Source: Rhodomicrobium lacus (GTDB lineage Bacteria > Pseudomonadota > Alphaproteobacteria > Rhizobiales > Rhodomicrobiaceae). From it: a DNA stretch of 64,000 nucleotides. The translations under genes were made by a program, and so were the position numbers. This document shows positions 52,992 to 61,483 of the stretch, piece after piece. The stretch covers positions 186,001 through 250,000 of the forward strand of contig NZ_RZNF01000003.1 in NCBI RefSeq assembly GCF_003992725.1, written 5' to 3'. The number at the start of each line of letters is the position of its first letter. Position 1 is the stretch's first letter. Under the pieces are notes generated by a model. It was not told the DNA's origin, did not search any database, and worked only from the letters and a program-made list of their open reading frames with translations.

Positions 52992-53102
52992 CTACTCCCG
53001 GCAGGCGCGCTTCGCCGCGACGTCCAGCGTCGAGGGAAGGTATCGCGTCACTTCGAAGCCAGCTTCGACTGCGGCAGCGACTGGTTTTGACCAGACCTTC
53101 AT
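52992..53102 (-). CDS. pqqA: PQQ precursor peptide PqqA
   Basis: A 36-residue peptide gene too short for most gene finders. The translation begins MKVWSKPVAAAVEAGFEVTRY; the invariant Glu and Tyr of the E-V-T-x-Y motif, which become the PQQ skeleton after PqqE crosslinking, are Glu17 and Tyr21. GGAGGA lies a few bases before the ATG at 53102. The stop is seven bases before the pqqB start. The C-terminal extension after the Tyr (about 15 residues) is longer than in short PqqA versions. Confidence 0.85.
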   Translation of the reverse strand: MKVWSKPVAAAVEAGFEVTRYLPSTLDVAAKRACRE

Positions 53103-53350
53103 GTGTCCTCCATCTATAAGCCCATCAGGGCATGAGTCGCTGTTTCCAGTCGACTGGCGGAGAACACTCGAAAGCCTCTAACGGCACATGTACACAACTT
53201 GCAACCGCGCGCGGTGTTTTGTAATTGCGGCTCTCAATCCACGGAGCGGAGCGCGCCGCAGCTATCCGCGAAACGATGGCCTCGCATCACACATCCCTTA
53301 CGCCAGGAGAGCGCGCATGGGACGCCGCACCCTTCTCCTCAAACAGGCTT

Positions 53351-53587
53351 TTAGTGGCAGGCGCAGCCTCGGCATTCCGAGGGGCTGAAGCTGCTCAGCG
53401 CGCCGTCGCGCGCCGCCTGAGCGCATGGAGTTCCGGCCGCGTCCGCATTGGCATGAGGAGCCACGCGCGAAAGCAACCTCTTCATTGCCGTACTCCCGCA
53501 GGCGGGACAGGCCGGATTGTCGCCGAAGGCGACGAGCAATTCCGTTTGCTTGCCGCAGTCGGGGCATTCATAGCTGTAAAGCGGCAT
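53351..53587 (-). CDS. FmdB-family zinc-ribbon protein
   Basis: A 78-residue protein starting MPLYSYECPDCGKQTELLVAFGDNPACPACGS, the FmdB/CxxC-CxxC regulatory-type zinc ribbon with Cys pairs at CPDC and CPAC. The C-terminal part is Ala/Ser-rich and ends with a Cys-containing SECRGCACH. FmdB proteins were linked to formamidase/amide regulation, but most are uncharacterised. The start at 53587 has AGGGAGA upstream. A further 250 bases separate it from pqqA. Confidence 0.85.
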   Translation of the reverse strand: MPLYSYECPDCGKQTELLVAFGDNPACPACGSTAMKRLLSRVAPHANADAAGTPCAQAARDGALSSFSPSECRGCACH

Positions 53588-53683
53588 CGTGCGATCTCCC
53601 TTCAACGTAAAAACGCGATCTCAAATATGGGCTGGCATCCGCAAAGGTGCATAACTTAGGCCGCTGCCGTAGGCAATTTCTCC

Positions 53684-54139
53684 TTACTCGTCAGCCAGCG
53701 CCGCCACGATCTTGGCGAGGCTTGCCAGCAACGCCTTGCGCTCCTCGTCGCTGAGAGCGCCGAGCGCCTTCTCGTTGAGTGTCTCGATTGCCTCACGCAC
53801 CGCAGGAAACTTCTCCATCGCGAGCGGTGTCAGCGAGATCAGCATGCTTCGCCGGTCGCTTGCGTCAGGCTCGCGGTGAATCAGCCCGTCGCGCTCCATG
53901 CGCGAGAGCGTGGCCGCCATGGTCGGCTGCTCGATGGCGGCGTATTCGGTCAGCGCTTTCTGCGAAAGCGCGCCCCCGTCCCCCAGCGCGAAGAAAATCG
54001 GCAAATGGCCGGTCGACAAGCCGAAAGGCTTGAGCCTGCGATCCATCTCGCGGGCGAAGAGTCGCGCCGCCCAGTTCGTCATATATCCAGCCGAGGTTTT
54101 GCGGTCGATATTATATAGCTTGCTATCTTTTTCCATCAT
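53684..54139 (-). CDS. MarR-family transcriptional regulator
   Basis: A 151-residue winged-helix repressor. The DNA-binding region is ALSQKALTEYAAIEQPTMAATLSRMERDGLIHREPDASDRRSMLISLTPLA, with the family's D-x-R-S wing. N- and C-terminal helices form the dimer interface. It is divergent from a small membrane-protein gene, and an inverted repeat (54145-54160) lies between both starts. It probably represses itself and the neighbour. Ligands of this family are usually small aromatic or toxic compounds. Confidence 0.9.
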   Translation of the reverse strand: MMEKDSKLYNIDRKTSAGYMTNWAARLFAREMDRRLKPFGLSTGHLPIFFALGDGGALSQKALTEYAAIEQPTMAATLSRMERDGLIHREPDASDRRSMLISLTPLAMEKFPAVREAIETLNEKALGALSDEERKALLASLAKIVAALADE

Positions 54140-54144
54140 GTGTT

Positions 54145-54160
54145 ACATAGCATACTATGT
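54145..54160. promoter_or_regulatory. Candidate MarR operator
   Basis: ACATAG-CATA-CTATGT is a perfect six-base inverted repeat in an A+T-rich divergent promoter region, six bases outside the marR start. Size and place fit MarR-family operators. Confidence 0.55.
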
Positions 54161-54185
54161 TAATCCGAAAACAAGGAGCTTCTGC

Positions 54186-54659
54186 ATGCGTACACCGCTT
54201 CGCCTTCTCCACGCCATCGCGGGCTTTGTGAGCCTTGTCATAATACTTCGCTTCCTGGGCAATACCGCCTATGCCGAGCTTTACGGCGACCCCGCCGCCA
54301 TTCTGGCTGTCAAGTCGTGGATCGTCTGGCGTCTTCCGGTTCTGATCGTCGCGCTTGCAATCGCGGGCGCTACCGGCTTCGCGCTAGCCGGGCCTTCGCC
54401 GCGTGGTCTCGCCGCGCGCAAGCTTGCGAGAATGCGCGTGATCGCAGCGAACGGCATTCTCGTGCTGGTGCCTGCCGCCATATTCCTTTTCTGGAAAGCC
54501 GATGCGGGCGAGTTCGACGCCACCTTCGCGGCGCTGCAAACGATCGAGTTCATTGCTGGAAGCGTGAATATCGTGCTGATCGGCTTGAGTTTCCGCGATG
54601 GCCTTCGCCTGACGGGCCGCCTGCGGCGCCGCTCCGACGCCTCCGCGCGCCGCTCGTAA
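54186..54659 (+). CDS. Small integral membrane protein, unknown function
   Basis: A 157-residue protein with four hydrophobic helices (about 8-27, 45-70, 80-98 and 115-135) and a basic C-terminus (RLTGRLRRRSDASARRS). I do not recognise the family with certainty. AAGGAG precedes the ATG at 54186; an open frame extends upstream across the marR gene but is antisense. Divergence from marR and the operator suggests it is the regulated target, perhaps for stress or drug response. Confidence 0.75.
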   Translation: MRTPLRLLHAIAGFVSLVIILRFLGNTAYAELYGDPAAILAVKSWIVWRLPVLIVALAIAGATGFALAGPSPRGLAARKLARMRVIAANGILVLVPAAIFLFWKADAGEFDATFAALQTIEFIAGSVNIVLIGLSFRDGLRLTGRLRRRSDASARRS

Positions 54660-54857
54660 TGACAGCCATGCGCATTTGCAGGGGAGCAAGCGTCTGGCGC
54701 TCGGGTTCACGGCGAGAAGTCGGATTGCGCGCCGGTCCGCTCAATCCGATAAGCGCATAAGCACAAGAGCGGTTTGGACGAAGTCGATACACTTGGCGAC
54801 GAGAGTTCGCGCCGGAACAGTGCTAAGGCGTCGGTATGAAAAAAGTGAGTTTCAATC

Positions 54858-55727
54858 ATGACAACTCCCAATGCAGCCGCAGCCGGAACGTTTAAAATCG
54901 GCGGCGAGATCGAGATAAACCGCCTCGGATACGGCGCGATGCGCATCACGGGCGACGGCATTTTCGGTCCGCCGTCCGATCACGCCGAGAGCATCCGCAC
55001 GCTGAAGCGCCTTCCCGAACTCGGGGTGAACTTCATCGACACGGCGGCCTCCTACGGCCCGGACGTGTCCGAGCGCCTGATCCACGAGGCACTCCATCCG
55101 TATGACGGCCTGCTGATCGCGACGAAGGGCGGCTTGACGCGCCCAGGCCCGAATGTCTGGGTGCCCGATGGCAGGCCGGAAGCTCTGATCGCCGATGTGA
55201 AGAAAAGCCTGCGCCAGCTTGGCGTCGAGCAGTTGCAACTCTGGCAACTCCACCGCATCGATCCGAAAGTGCCGCGTGACGAGCAATTCGGCGTCATCCG
55301 GCAGTTGCTCGACGATGGCCTGATCCGGCACGCCGGACTGAGCGAGGTCTCGGTGGAGCAGATCCGCGCGGCGCAAGCTGTGTTTCCGGTCGCCACCGTT
55401 CAGAACCGCTATAACATCGTGGATCGCACGAGCGAAACGGTGCTCGCCTATTGCGAGAGCGCGGGGATCGGCTTCATTCCGTGGTTTCCCCTCGCCTCCG
55501 GCGATCTGGCGAAATCCGGCTCGGCACTGGACGCGGTGGCCAAGACCCACGGGGCGGCGCCGGGTCAGATCGCGCTTGCGTGGCTTCTGGCGCGCAGCCC
55601 CGTCATGCTGCCCATCCCCGGCACATCGAAGGTCAAGCACCTTGATGAGAACGTCGCGGGGGCCGCGATCCGGCTTTCAGAGGCAGAGTTTGCGGCGCTC
55701 GACAAGGCCGGGCGCGGCGCTTCCTGA
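54858..55727 (+). CDS. Aldo/keto reductase
   Basis: A 289-residue NADPH-dependent oxidoreductase of TIM-barrel fold. The catalytic tetrad is visible: Asp in [10 protein letters not shown], Tyr in the same motif, Lys in [12 protein letters not shown] and His in LWQLHRID. The C-terminal [24 protein letters not shown] segment binds the cofactor phosphate. It is closest to the YajO/oxidoreductase AKR-like group acting on small aldehydes; substrate is unknown. No operon partner. Confidence 0.88.
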   Translation: MTTPNAAAAGTFKIGGEIEINRLGYGAMRITGDGIFGPPSDHAESIRTLKRLPELGVNFIDTAASYGPDVSERLIHEALHPYDGLLIATKGGLTRPGPNVWVPDGRPEALIADVKKSLRQLGVEQLQLWQLHRIDPKVPRDEQFGVIRQLLDDGLIRHAGLSEVSVEQIRAAQAVFPVATVQNRYNIVDRTSETVLAYCESAGIGFIPWFPLASGDLAKSGSALDAVAKTHGAAPGQIALAWLLARSPVMLPIPGTSKVKHLDENVAGAAIRLSEAEFAALDKAGRGAS

Positions 55728-55851
55728 CGCAGGGAGGCGGCTCCTCAGGTCGGCCTATTCAGGCCGATGGCGGGCCGCTTTGTTTTGCGCAAAGACGACG
55801 GCGGGGGCACCTTCAGGCGCTGCCGCTGTTATCCCGTTTTTAGGAGGGTAA

Positions 55852-55927
55852 TGGTGGAGCCAATGAGATTCGAACTCACGACCTCTGCAGTGCGATTGCA
55901 GCGCTCTCCCAACTGAGCTATGGCCCC
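55852..55927 (-). tRNA. tRNA-Ala (anticodon CGC)
   Basis: A 76-base cloverleaf including encoded CCA. The acceptor stem pairs GGGGCCA with TGGCTCC; the D arm contains AGCTCAGTTGGGAGAGC; the anticodon stem CTGCA/TGCAG encloses ATCGCAC, giving anticodon CGC for GCG codons; the T arm is GTGAGTTCGAATCTCAT. GCG is common in this G+C-rich genome. Confidence 0.95.
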
Positions 55928-55982
55928 TTCGACGCTCATTTAGGCGCAGGCGCCCGCCCCTGTCAAGGCGCGAAGCCCCGCC

Positions 55983-56459
55983 TCAGGCAAACTTCTTCCA
56001 CCCGCCGCTCTCATCCTGCCGCCAGTAGCTGACGGGCCGCTCGGCCGCCTTCGCGCGGCGCCATTCCTCGCGCGCGATGGCCTTCGCCTCGTAGTCGGCG
56101 TCGTCGAAAAGCCGGATCACGCGGACAAAGCGCTCCGGCTCGTCTTCGCGCGCTCCTTCGAGCAGAAACAGCACCTCGGCGCCGTTCGGATTGGCCTGTT
56201 CGAGCGTGAGGAACACGGGTTGGCGGTCGGCGTGGCCGTCGCGCGCGGTGCCGTGCGGGAGAAAGGACTCGTCGCGATACGTCCAGAGCGTGGTATCGAT
56301 GGCATCGAGCCGTTCCGCGCTTGAAAAGCGGAGCGAAGCGCGCCAGCCCCGCGCCAGCGTCTTCTCGACCAGAACCGGCAACACCGCCTGGAGCGGCTGC
56401 CGCTCCAGATGATAGAACCAGAACTCGGGGCAAGCATCCGCCCCGCCGCCGTCGCTCAT
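55983..56459 (-). CDS. holC: DNA polymerase III chi subunit
   Basis: A 158-residue clamp-loader accessory protein that binds SSB and PsiD-type partners. The N-terminal EFWFYHLERQPLQAVLPVLVEKTLARGWRASLRF and the middle FLPHGTARDGHADRQPVFLTLEQANPNGAEVLFLLEGA are typical of alphaproteobacterial HolC. The start at 56459 overlaps the der stop (ATGA). A longer open frame in the same phase extends into der, but is the antisense-free shadow of that gene and not used. Confidence 0.9.
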   Translation of the reverse strand: MSDGGGADACPEFWFYHLERQPLQAVLPVLVEKTLARGWRASLRFSSAERLDAIDTTLWTYRDESFLPHGTARDGHADRQPVFLTLEQANPNGAEVLFLLEGAREDEPERFVRVIRLFDDADYEAKAIAREEWRRAKAAERPVSYWRQDESGGWKKFA

Positions 56460-57850
56460 TTCCTGCCGGGCCTCCGGCCGTCGTCGACATAGGGATTGTC
56501 GGTCTTGCGGACGTGGATGCGGACTGGCGATGGCCCGAGCCCGAAAGCTTTCTTCAGGTCGTTGACGAGGTAGCGCAGATAGGAATCGGGCAGCGCCTCG
56601 GGGCGCGAACAGAACACGATGAAGGTCGGCGGCCGCGCGTTCGACTGCGTGATGTAGCGGAGCTTGAGGCGGCGTCCCGCCACGGCGGGCGGCTGGTGCT
56701 TTTCGAGCGCTGTGGCGAACCAGCGATTGAGCGCGGCGGTCGAAATGCGCTTGTTCCAGGCGTCGTTCACCTTGAACGCGGCGTCCATCACCTTGTCGAG
56801 GCCGCGCCCCGACAAGGCGCTTACCGGCACCAGCGGCGCGCCCGCAAGTTGCGGCAAGATGCGCTCCGCATGCTTCCGGAGTTCGGCGAGGTAGGCCTGC
56901 GGCTCGGGCACGAGATCCCACTTGTTGATCGCGAAGACAAGACCGCGGCCCTCGCGCTCGACGAGGTCGGCGATGGTGAGATCCTGTTTCTCGAACGGTG
57001 ACTGCGCGTCGAGCAGCAGGACCACGATTTCGGCGAAGCGGATGGCGCGCAGCGCGTCTCCGACAGCGAGTGTCTCGGAGCGCACCGTGATGCGCGCCTT
57101 GCGGCGCAGGCCCGCCGTATCGTAGAGCCGCACCTTCCGGCCCCGCCATTGGAAGTCGGCGGCGATCGCGTCTCGCGTAAGGCCCGCCTCGGGGCCGGTA
57201 ATCATGCGTTCCTCGCCCAGAAGCGCGTTCACGAGCGTGGACTTGCCCGCGTTCGGACGCCCCGCGATGGCAAGCTTCAGCGGGCGGGCGCGCGCCTGCT
57301 CCTCGGTCAGTTCGTCGTCTTCGGGCTCCGGCTCGTCGCCTCGCGCCACCGCGATCTCCTCAAGGCGGCTTGCAACCTCTGCCATGAGGTCGCCGAGGCC
57401 CATATTATGCTCGGCCGAAATGGGCAAAGGCTCGCCGAGGCCGAGTTCGTAAGAGCCGTAGAAGCCGGCGTCCGAAGCGCGGCTTTCGCTCTTGTTTGCC
57501 ACGAGAATGAAGGGCTTGCCGGAACCGCGCACGAGGTCGGCGATGCCGCGATCCACCGAGGTCAGCTCGGCCCGGGCGTCGATCACGAACAGGATGAGAT
57601 CCGATTCCGCGATGGCCTGCTCGGACTGCTCGCGCATCCGTGCGGCGATGCTGCCCGGCTCGGCGTCTTCGAGGCCCGCCGTATCGGTAAGCACCACATC
57701 GCGGCGATCGATGCGGATCTGGGTTTCCTTGCGGTCGCGCGTCAGGCCCGGCATGTCGTCGACAAGCGCGAGCCGCTTGCCGGCGAGCCGGTTGAAAAGC
57801 GTTGATTTGCCGACGTTCGGACGGCCTATGATGGCGACGGTGTAGGCCAT
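56456..57850 (-). CDS. der: GTPase Der (EngA), ribosome assembly
   Basis: A 464-residue essential GTPase with two tandem G domains, acting in 50S subunit maturation. G1 motifs are GRPNVGKSTLFNRL (near the N-terminus) and GRPNAGKSTLVNALLGEE (about residue 200); G4 elements NKSE and NKWDL are present, and a C-terminal KH-like domain (SNARPPTFIVFCSRPEALPDSYLRYLVNDL) ends in a basic tail. The start at 57850 (MAYTVAIIGRPN) is the family start; an upstream 11-codon extension is less likely. Confidence 0.96.
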   Translation of the reverse strand: MAYTVAIIGRPNVGKSTLFNRLAGKRLALVDDMPGLTRDRKETQIRIDRRDVVLTDTAGLEDAEPGSIAARMREQSEQAIAESDLILFVIDARAELTSVDRGIADLVRGSGKPFILVANKSESRASDAGFYGSYELGLGEPLPISAEHNMGLGDLMAEVASRLEEIAVARGDEPEPEDDELTEEQARARPLKLAIAGRPNAGKSTLVNALLGEERMITGPEAGLTRDAIAADFQWRGRKVRLYDTAGLRRKARITVRSETLAVGDALRAIRFAEIVVLLLDAQSPFEKQDLTIADLVEREGRGLVFAINKWDLVPEPQAYLAELRKHAERILPQLAGAPLVPVSALSGRGLDKVMDAAFKVNDAWNKRISTAALNRWFATALEKHQPPAVAGRRLKLRYITQSNARPPTFIVFCSRPEALPDSYLRYLVNDLKKAFGLGPSPVRIHVRKTDNPYVDDGRRPGRK

Positions 57851-58044
57851 CGGCGTGACTGCCTCAGAGAGTTGACCATGCAATGCTGCGCATGCGCGCG
57901 CTGATCGTCAACGTCATAGCATGTCATGCGAAACCGGCAGGATAATTTTAGGTCGAAAAAAGCGCGATGATTGCCCCGCCGACATCGCCGCGCCGTTGTG
58001 GGAGAGGAGGAAGCGACAGACCTTCCCCCCCTCCGAACCCAAGA

Positions 58045-59463
58045 TCAGTTCATCGCGATCAGATCCGCCTTGTCCGTCAACACGAACAGCTTGCCGTTCG
58101 CGACAACGGGCGGGATCATCACCGGCGAGCCGAGATCGGTCTGCGCGCCGATCGCGCCGGTCGAAGCGTCGACGCCCGCGAAGAGCCCCTTGGAGGACGC
58201 AAGCCACAGCTTGCCGCCTGCGAGCACGGGGCCACTCCATCGCCCGTCGCCGGGAAGCTGCGTCACCCAACGCGCCTTGCCGTCCTTGCGGTTCAGCGCG
58301 ATCAGCTTGCCGGTCACGTCCACCACGAACACGGAATCGCCAGCCACCCATGGCGTCTGAGAGCCACGAATATCACGCGTCCAGATGCGCTGCCCCTTGT
58401 CCTTCGACGTGGCGATCAACTGCCCGCCCCGGCTCATCGCGAACAGCGTATCGCGATCCACCACAGGACGCGCGGACTCGCCGATAGCCGCCGACGAACT
58501 CGTGATATCGTTTTTCGAAAGTGTCTCCGTCCATTTCGGCTGGCCGGTCTTCACGTCGATGGCGGTGATTTCGCCAGACGGGAACGGCACGAAGACGAGA
58601 TTGCCGGAAACGGCCGGGCTCGCACTCGTCAGGACGGCGGCATTTTCAGGCAGGCCCTTCTGGGTCCACAATTCCGATCCGTCGTTCGCATTGAGGGCGA
58701 AAAGCTCGCTCTCCGCGTTGACGATATAGACGCGCCCGTCGGCTGCCGTGGGTGCTTCCCGGATCGGGATGAGAATCTTCTTCGTCCAGACGGGCGAGCC
58801 GGTGCCCGCATCGAGCGCCAGAACCGTGCCGAAGCCGGTCGCCACGAAAACCTTTCCCCCATCAGCCGCGAGCCCGCCGCCGAATCCGGCACGGGAATGG
58901 TTGTTGCTGTTGAAAGGACGTAAGATGTCGAACCCGGCCTTTTCTTCCGGCACGGTGCTCATCTTCCAGACGGTGGCGCCGCTCTCCATCGAGATAGCGC
59001 GGATGGTGCCTTCGGCGTCGAGCGTGAAGACCTTGCCGTCATAGACGATCGGGATGGCGGTCAGGCGCATGCGCTTCGACGACCCTTCGCCCGCGGACGC
59101 GGTCCAGGCGGTGCGCAGATCCTGCCCAAAGGCGAGATGGCCCGGCGCATTCGTCGGCACGCCACCCGGCTGGCTCCAGGATGCGTTCATGACAGCCGGA
59201 GGCAGTGACACCGGGCTTGCGACCTCGGCGGCCGCGATGCTGCCCTTGTCTTCGACACCGCCGAGAACGGACACGCGCTTGCCTGGCAGTTTCTCCTGCT
59301 TCTTGTCGAAAACCGACGTGACGGAGGAGATGCTGGGCATGCTCGGTTCGCTGAGGCCCATGGACTCGCATCCGCCGAGAAGCGCGGCGGCTGATAAAAC
59401 ACTTACGGATGAAACAAGCAAAAACCGACGGCCGTAACGCGCGCTATTGTGTTTTCGCTTCAT
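58045..59463 (-). CDS. bamB: BamB-like PQQ-repeat outer membrane lipoprotein
   Basis: A 472-residue lipoprotein. The signal peptide ends in the lipobox LLGGC (Cys32), and PQQ-like beta-propeller repeats follow (GKVFTLDAEGTIRAISMESG, GKVFVATGFGTVLALDAGTG, GRVYIVNAESELFALNANDG, DTLFAMSRGGQLIATSKDKG and others, about eight blades). BamB supports substrate delivery in the BAM complex. The start at 59463 lies inside the 3' end of the yfgM-like gene (20-base overlap). The order yfgM-bamB-der is conserved among proteobacteria, which supports the call. Confidence 0.9.
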   Translation of the reverse strand: MKRKHNSARYGRRFLLVSSVSVLSAAALLGGCESMGLSEPSMPSISSVTSVFDKKQEKLPGKRVSVLGGVEDKGSIAAAEVASPVSLPPAVMNASWSQPGGVPTNAPGHLAFGQDLRTAWTASAGEGSSKRMRLTAIPIVYDGKVFTLDAEGTIRAISMESGATVWKMSTVPEEKAGFDILRPFNSNNHSRAGFGGGLAADGGKVFVATGFGTVLALDAGTGSPVWTKKILIPIREAPTAADGRVYIVNAESELFALNANDGSELWTQKGLPENAAVLTSASPAVSGNLVFVPFPSGEITAIDVKTGQPKWTETLSKNDITSSSAAIGESARPVVDRDTLFAMSRGGQLIATSKDKGQRIWTRDIRGSQTPWVAGDSVFVVDVTGKLIALNRKDGKARWVTQLPGDGRWSGPVLAGGKLWLASSKGLFAGVDASTGAIGAQTDLGSPVMIPPVVANGKLFVLTDKADLIAMN

Positions 59464-60163
59464 TCGCTCCGTCCTTTGTCCCCGTTTGTCCGGCCTGTGC
59501 CGCCTTCGGCTGATCGAAGAGAAGGGCCAGCATGATCTGAGCCCGCTGCCGCATTCCCGCAGGCGCCGCACCATCGCTAGCGATCTCGCCGAAAATACGT
59601 TCGGCTTCATCGCGCTTGCCTTCCTTGAAGGCGGCGACACCCAGCACGTCCTTGGCAGCGAATCGCCATTCGCTCGTTCCCGAACGATAGGGAGCAAGGG
59701 TCTGAGACAGCGACTCGTAACTTTCCTTATCCACAGAGAGCGCCGCGATCTGCACGCGCGCAAAATCGCGAAGCGTCGCCGGTGCGCCCTCGTCGCTGGC
59801 CACGCCCCGATAGTCTTCGGCGGCCTGCTCGTATTTCTTCTGGGCGAGCGATTCGGCGGCCGCATGCAGACGCGCCAGAACGCGATAATTGCCGGGGCCT
59901 GAACCCGCGAGGTCGGCGAGCGCCTTCTCGGCCTCAGCCTCCCTGCCGTCCTCATGAAGCGTGATCGCGGTAACGAGCGCATCGCCACCACGGGCCGCAT
60001 CGGCCGCGCGACGAGCCTGATCCCATTTATATCCGCCGACACCGGCGGCGATCACCAGCGCCGTGATACCGAGATAAATGCCGTACTTCTTGAAGAAGAT
60101 CGCGGCCTGCTGGCGGCGATGCTCCTCGTTGACCTCGCGGATAAAGCTTTCGTCACTGCTCAT
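59444..60163 (-). CDS. YfgM-like TPR protein (SecYEG-associated)
   Basis: A 239-residue single-pass membrane protein: a short cytoplasmic part (SSDESFIREVNEEHRRQQ), one helix (about 27-45), then a periplasmic TPR-like region rich in Ala (LVTAITLHEDGREAEAEKALADLAGSGPGNYRVLARLHAAAESLAQKKYEQAAEDYRGVA). In E. coli YfgM joins PpiD near the Sec channel and helps hand proteins to periplasmic chaperones. The adjacent bamB supports the same envelope-biogenesis role. Confidence 0.85.
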   Translation of the reverse strand: MSSDESFIREVNEEHRRQQAAIFFKKYGIYLGITALVIAAGVGGYKWDQARRAADAARGGDALVTAITLHEDGREAEAEKALADLAGSGPGNYRVLARLHAAAESLAQKKYEQAAEDYRGVASDEGAPATLRDFARVQIAALSVDKESYESLSQTLAPYRSGTSEWRFAAKDVLGVAAFKEGKRDEAERIFGEIASDGAAPAGMRQRAQIMLALLFDQPKAAQAGQTGTKDGANEAKTQ

Positions 60164-60297
60164 GGCGTTTCTGCCTTCATTATGATGTCACCGTTTTGCA
60201 ACAGATAGGGCAGCGCCCGCTTCAGCGGAAGCGGCTTTCCGCGCATGCCCGTCGCATCGGTCAAAAACGCGCGCTTCTCCACGAAAAAACTGCCTGA

Positions 60298-61167
60298 TCA
60301 CCTGGGCTTCGTTTTGGACATTTTCGTGACTCGCGGCTTCTCGTCCGCAGGCTTTGCCATGGCGTAGACGTGATCCTTTGCCGGAAACTGGCGCGCCCGC
60401 ACCTCCGTTGCATAATCCTTGACCGCGTCCTCGATGGCCGCGCCGAGTTCGGCGAACTTCTTCACGAATTTCGGCACAGCGGGTGAAAGGCCGAGCATGT
60501 CTTCCAGCACGAGGATCTGCCCGTCGCATTCTGCCGAAGCGCCGATGCCGATGGTCGGAATCTGGATGGCGCGCGTGATTTTCGCGGCGAGCAGTTCCGC
60601 CATGCCTTCAAGCACGACGGCAAACGCGCCCGCTTCGGTAACAGCCGCTGCGTCCGCCTCGATGGCGGCCCACTCTTCCTGCCGTCGCCCTTGCGTCTTG
60701 AAGCCGCCCATCATGTTCACCGACTGCGGCGTGAGGCCGATATGTCCCATGACGGGAATGCCGCGCTGCGTGAGAAAGGCGACCGTTTCCGCCATCCGCG
60801 TGCCGCCTTCGAGCTTCACGGCGCCGCAGCCCGTTTCTTTCATCACCCGCGCGGCGTTGCGAAACGCTACAGCGGGGCTCTCCTCATAGGAGCCGAACGG
60901 CATATCCACGACGACGAGCGCATGGCGTGAGCCGCGCACGACAGCCGCACCGTGCATGATCATCATGTCGAGCGGCACCGGCACCGTCGTCTCAAGCCCG
61001 TGCATCACCATCCCCAGCGAATCCCCCACGAGCAGAAAATCCATGTGCGGATCGACAAGCCGCGCGGTGTGCGCGTGATAGCAGGTGAGCGACACGATCT
61101 TGTCGCCTCCCTTCTTCGCGCGGATGTCTGGTGCCGTAACGCGCCGGATGACCGAATGCTGTGACAT
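60298..61167 (-). CDS. panB: 3-Methyl-2-oxobutanoate hydroxymethyltransferase
   Basis: A 289-residue enzyme that adds a one-carbon unit from methylene-THF to ketoisovalerate, the first step of pantothenate and CoA synthesis. Characteristic pieces are [55 protein letters not shown] and [20 protein letters not shown]. It lies 134 bases before the yfgM-like gene in the same direction. Its 5' leader contains a half copy of the composite palindromic element, just outside the ribosome-binding site (CAGGAAC). Confidence 0.95.
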   Translation of the reverse strand: MSQHSVIRRVTAPDIRAKKGGDKIVSLTCYHAHTARLVDPHMDFLLVGDSLGMVMHGLETTVPVPLDMMIMHGAAVVRGSRHALVVVDMPFGSYEESPAVAFRNAARVMKETGCGAVKLEGGTRMAETVAFLTQRGIPVMGHIGLTPQSVNMMGGFKTQGRRQEEWAAIEADAAAVTEAGAFAVVLEGMAELLAAKITRAIQIPTIGIGASAECDGQILVLEDMLGLSPAVPKFVKKFAELGAAIEDAVKDYATEVRARQFPAKDHVYAMAKPADEKPRVTKMSKTKPR

Positions 61168-61483
61168 GGCTTGTTCCTGGTGGTCCGATCCGACATTTGC
61201 AGCAATTCCGGCATCTCGTGCGCAAATGTCGGAAGCACGAAGGCCGCTATCAGCTTTCCTTTTCTGGCGGAGCGTTCTAACGAGCGCGCGGCAACGTTAT
61301 CTCGATTTCCCCGAATTCGCCCGACCAGGAGACTAAGAGCGCTGAATAGCGGAAATGGGGTGCCGGGGAAATATGCAAGAGCGCGGCGCTTCCGAAAATT
61401 AACCGAGTTTGCGAAATAAGCTGGCACTCGCTTCGAGTTTTAGGAAAAATCGTTAAAAGTTGGAATTATGTTCGGAGGGTTTC
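61168..61483. other. Divergent intergenic region, panB / Tyr-rich gene
   Basis: 316 bases. The left third is the unit A-like repeat; the right 100 bases are A+T-rich (61395-61470) and likely hold the promoter of the secreted Tyr-rich protein. No gene is present. Confidence 0.45.
61181..61236. repeat. Composite repeat, unit A-like single copy
   Basis: CCGACATTTGC (61190-61200) and GCAAATGTCGG (61222-61232) form a perfect 11-base stem, flanked by TGGTCCGATC as in unit A. The loop sequence differs from the other copies. It lies in the presumed leader of panB. Confidence 0.65.

Noticed and set aside
53317-53388. 23-codon open frame with a good ribosome-binding site (AGGAGAG before ATG)
   Set aside because: The peptide MGRRTLLLKQAFSGRR... 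has no known likeness and overlaps the 3' end of the FmdB-like gene on the other strand. Evidence for a real gene is too weak.
55983-57149. 388-codon frame ending as holC
   Set aside because: Only the last 158 codons encode HolC; the upstream part is another frame of der and lacks similarity. The ATG at 56459 with ATGA overlap is the real start.
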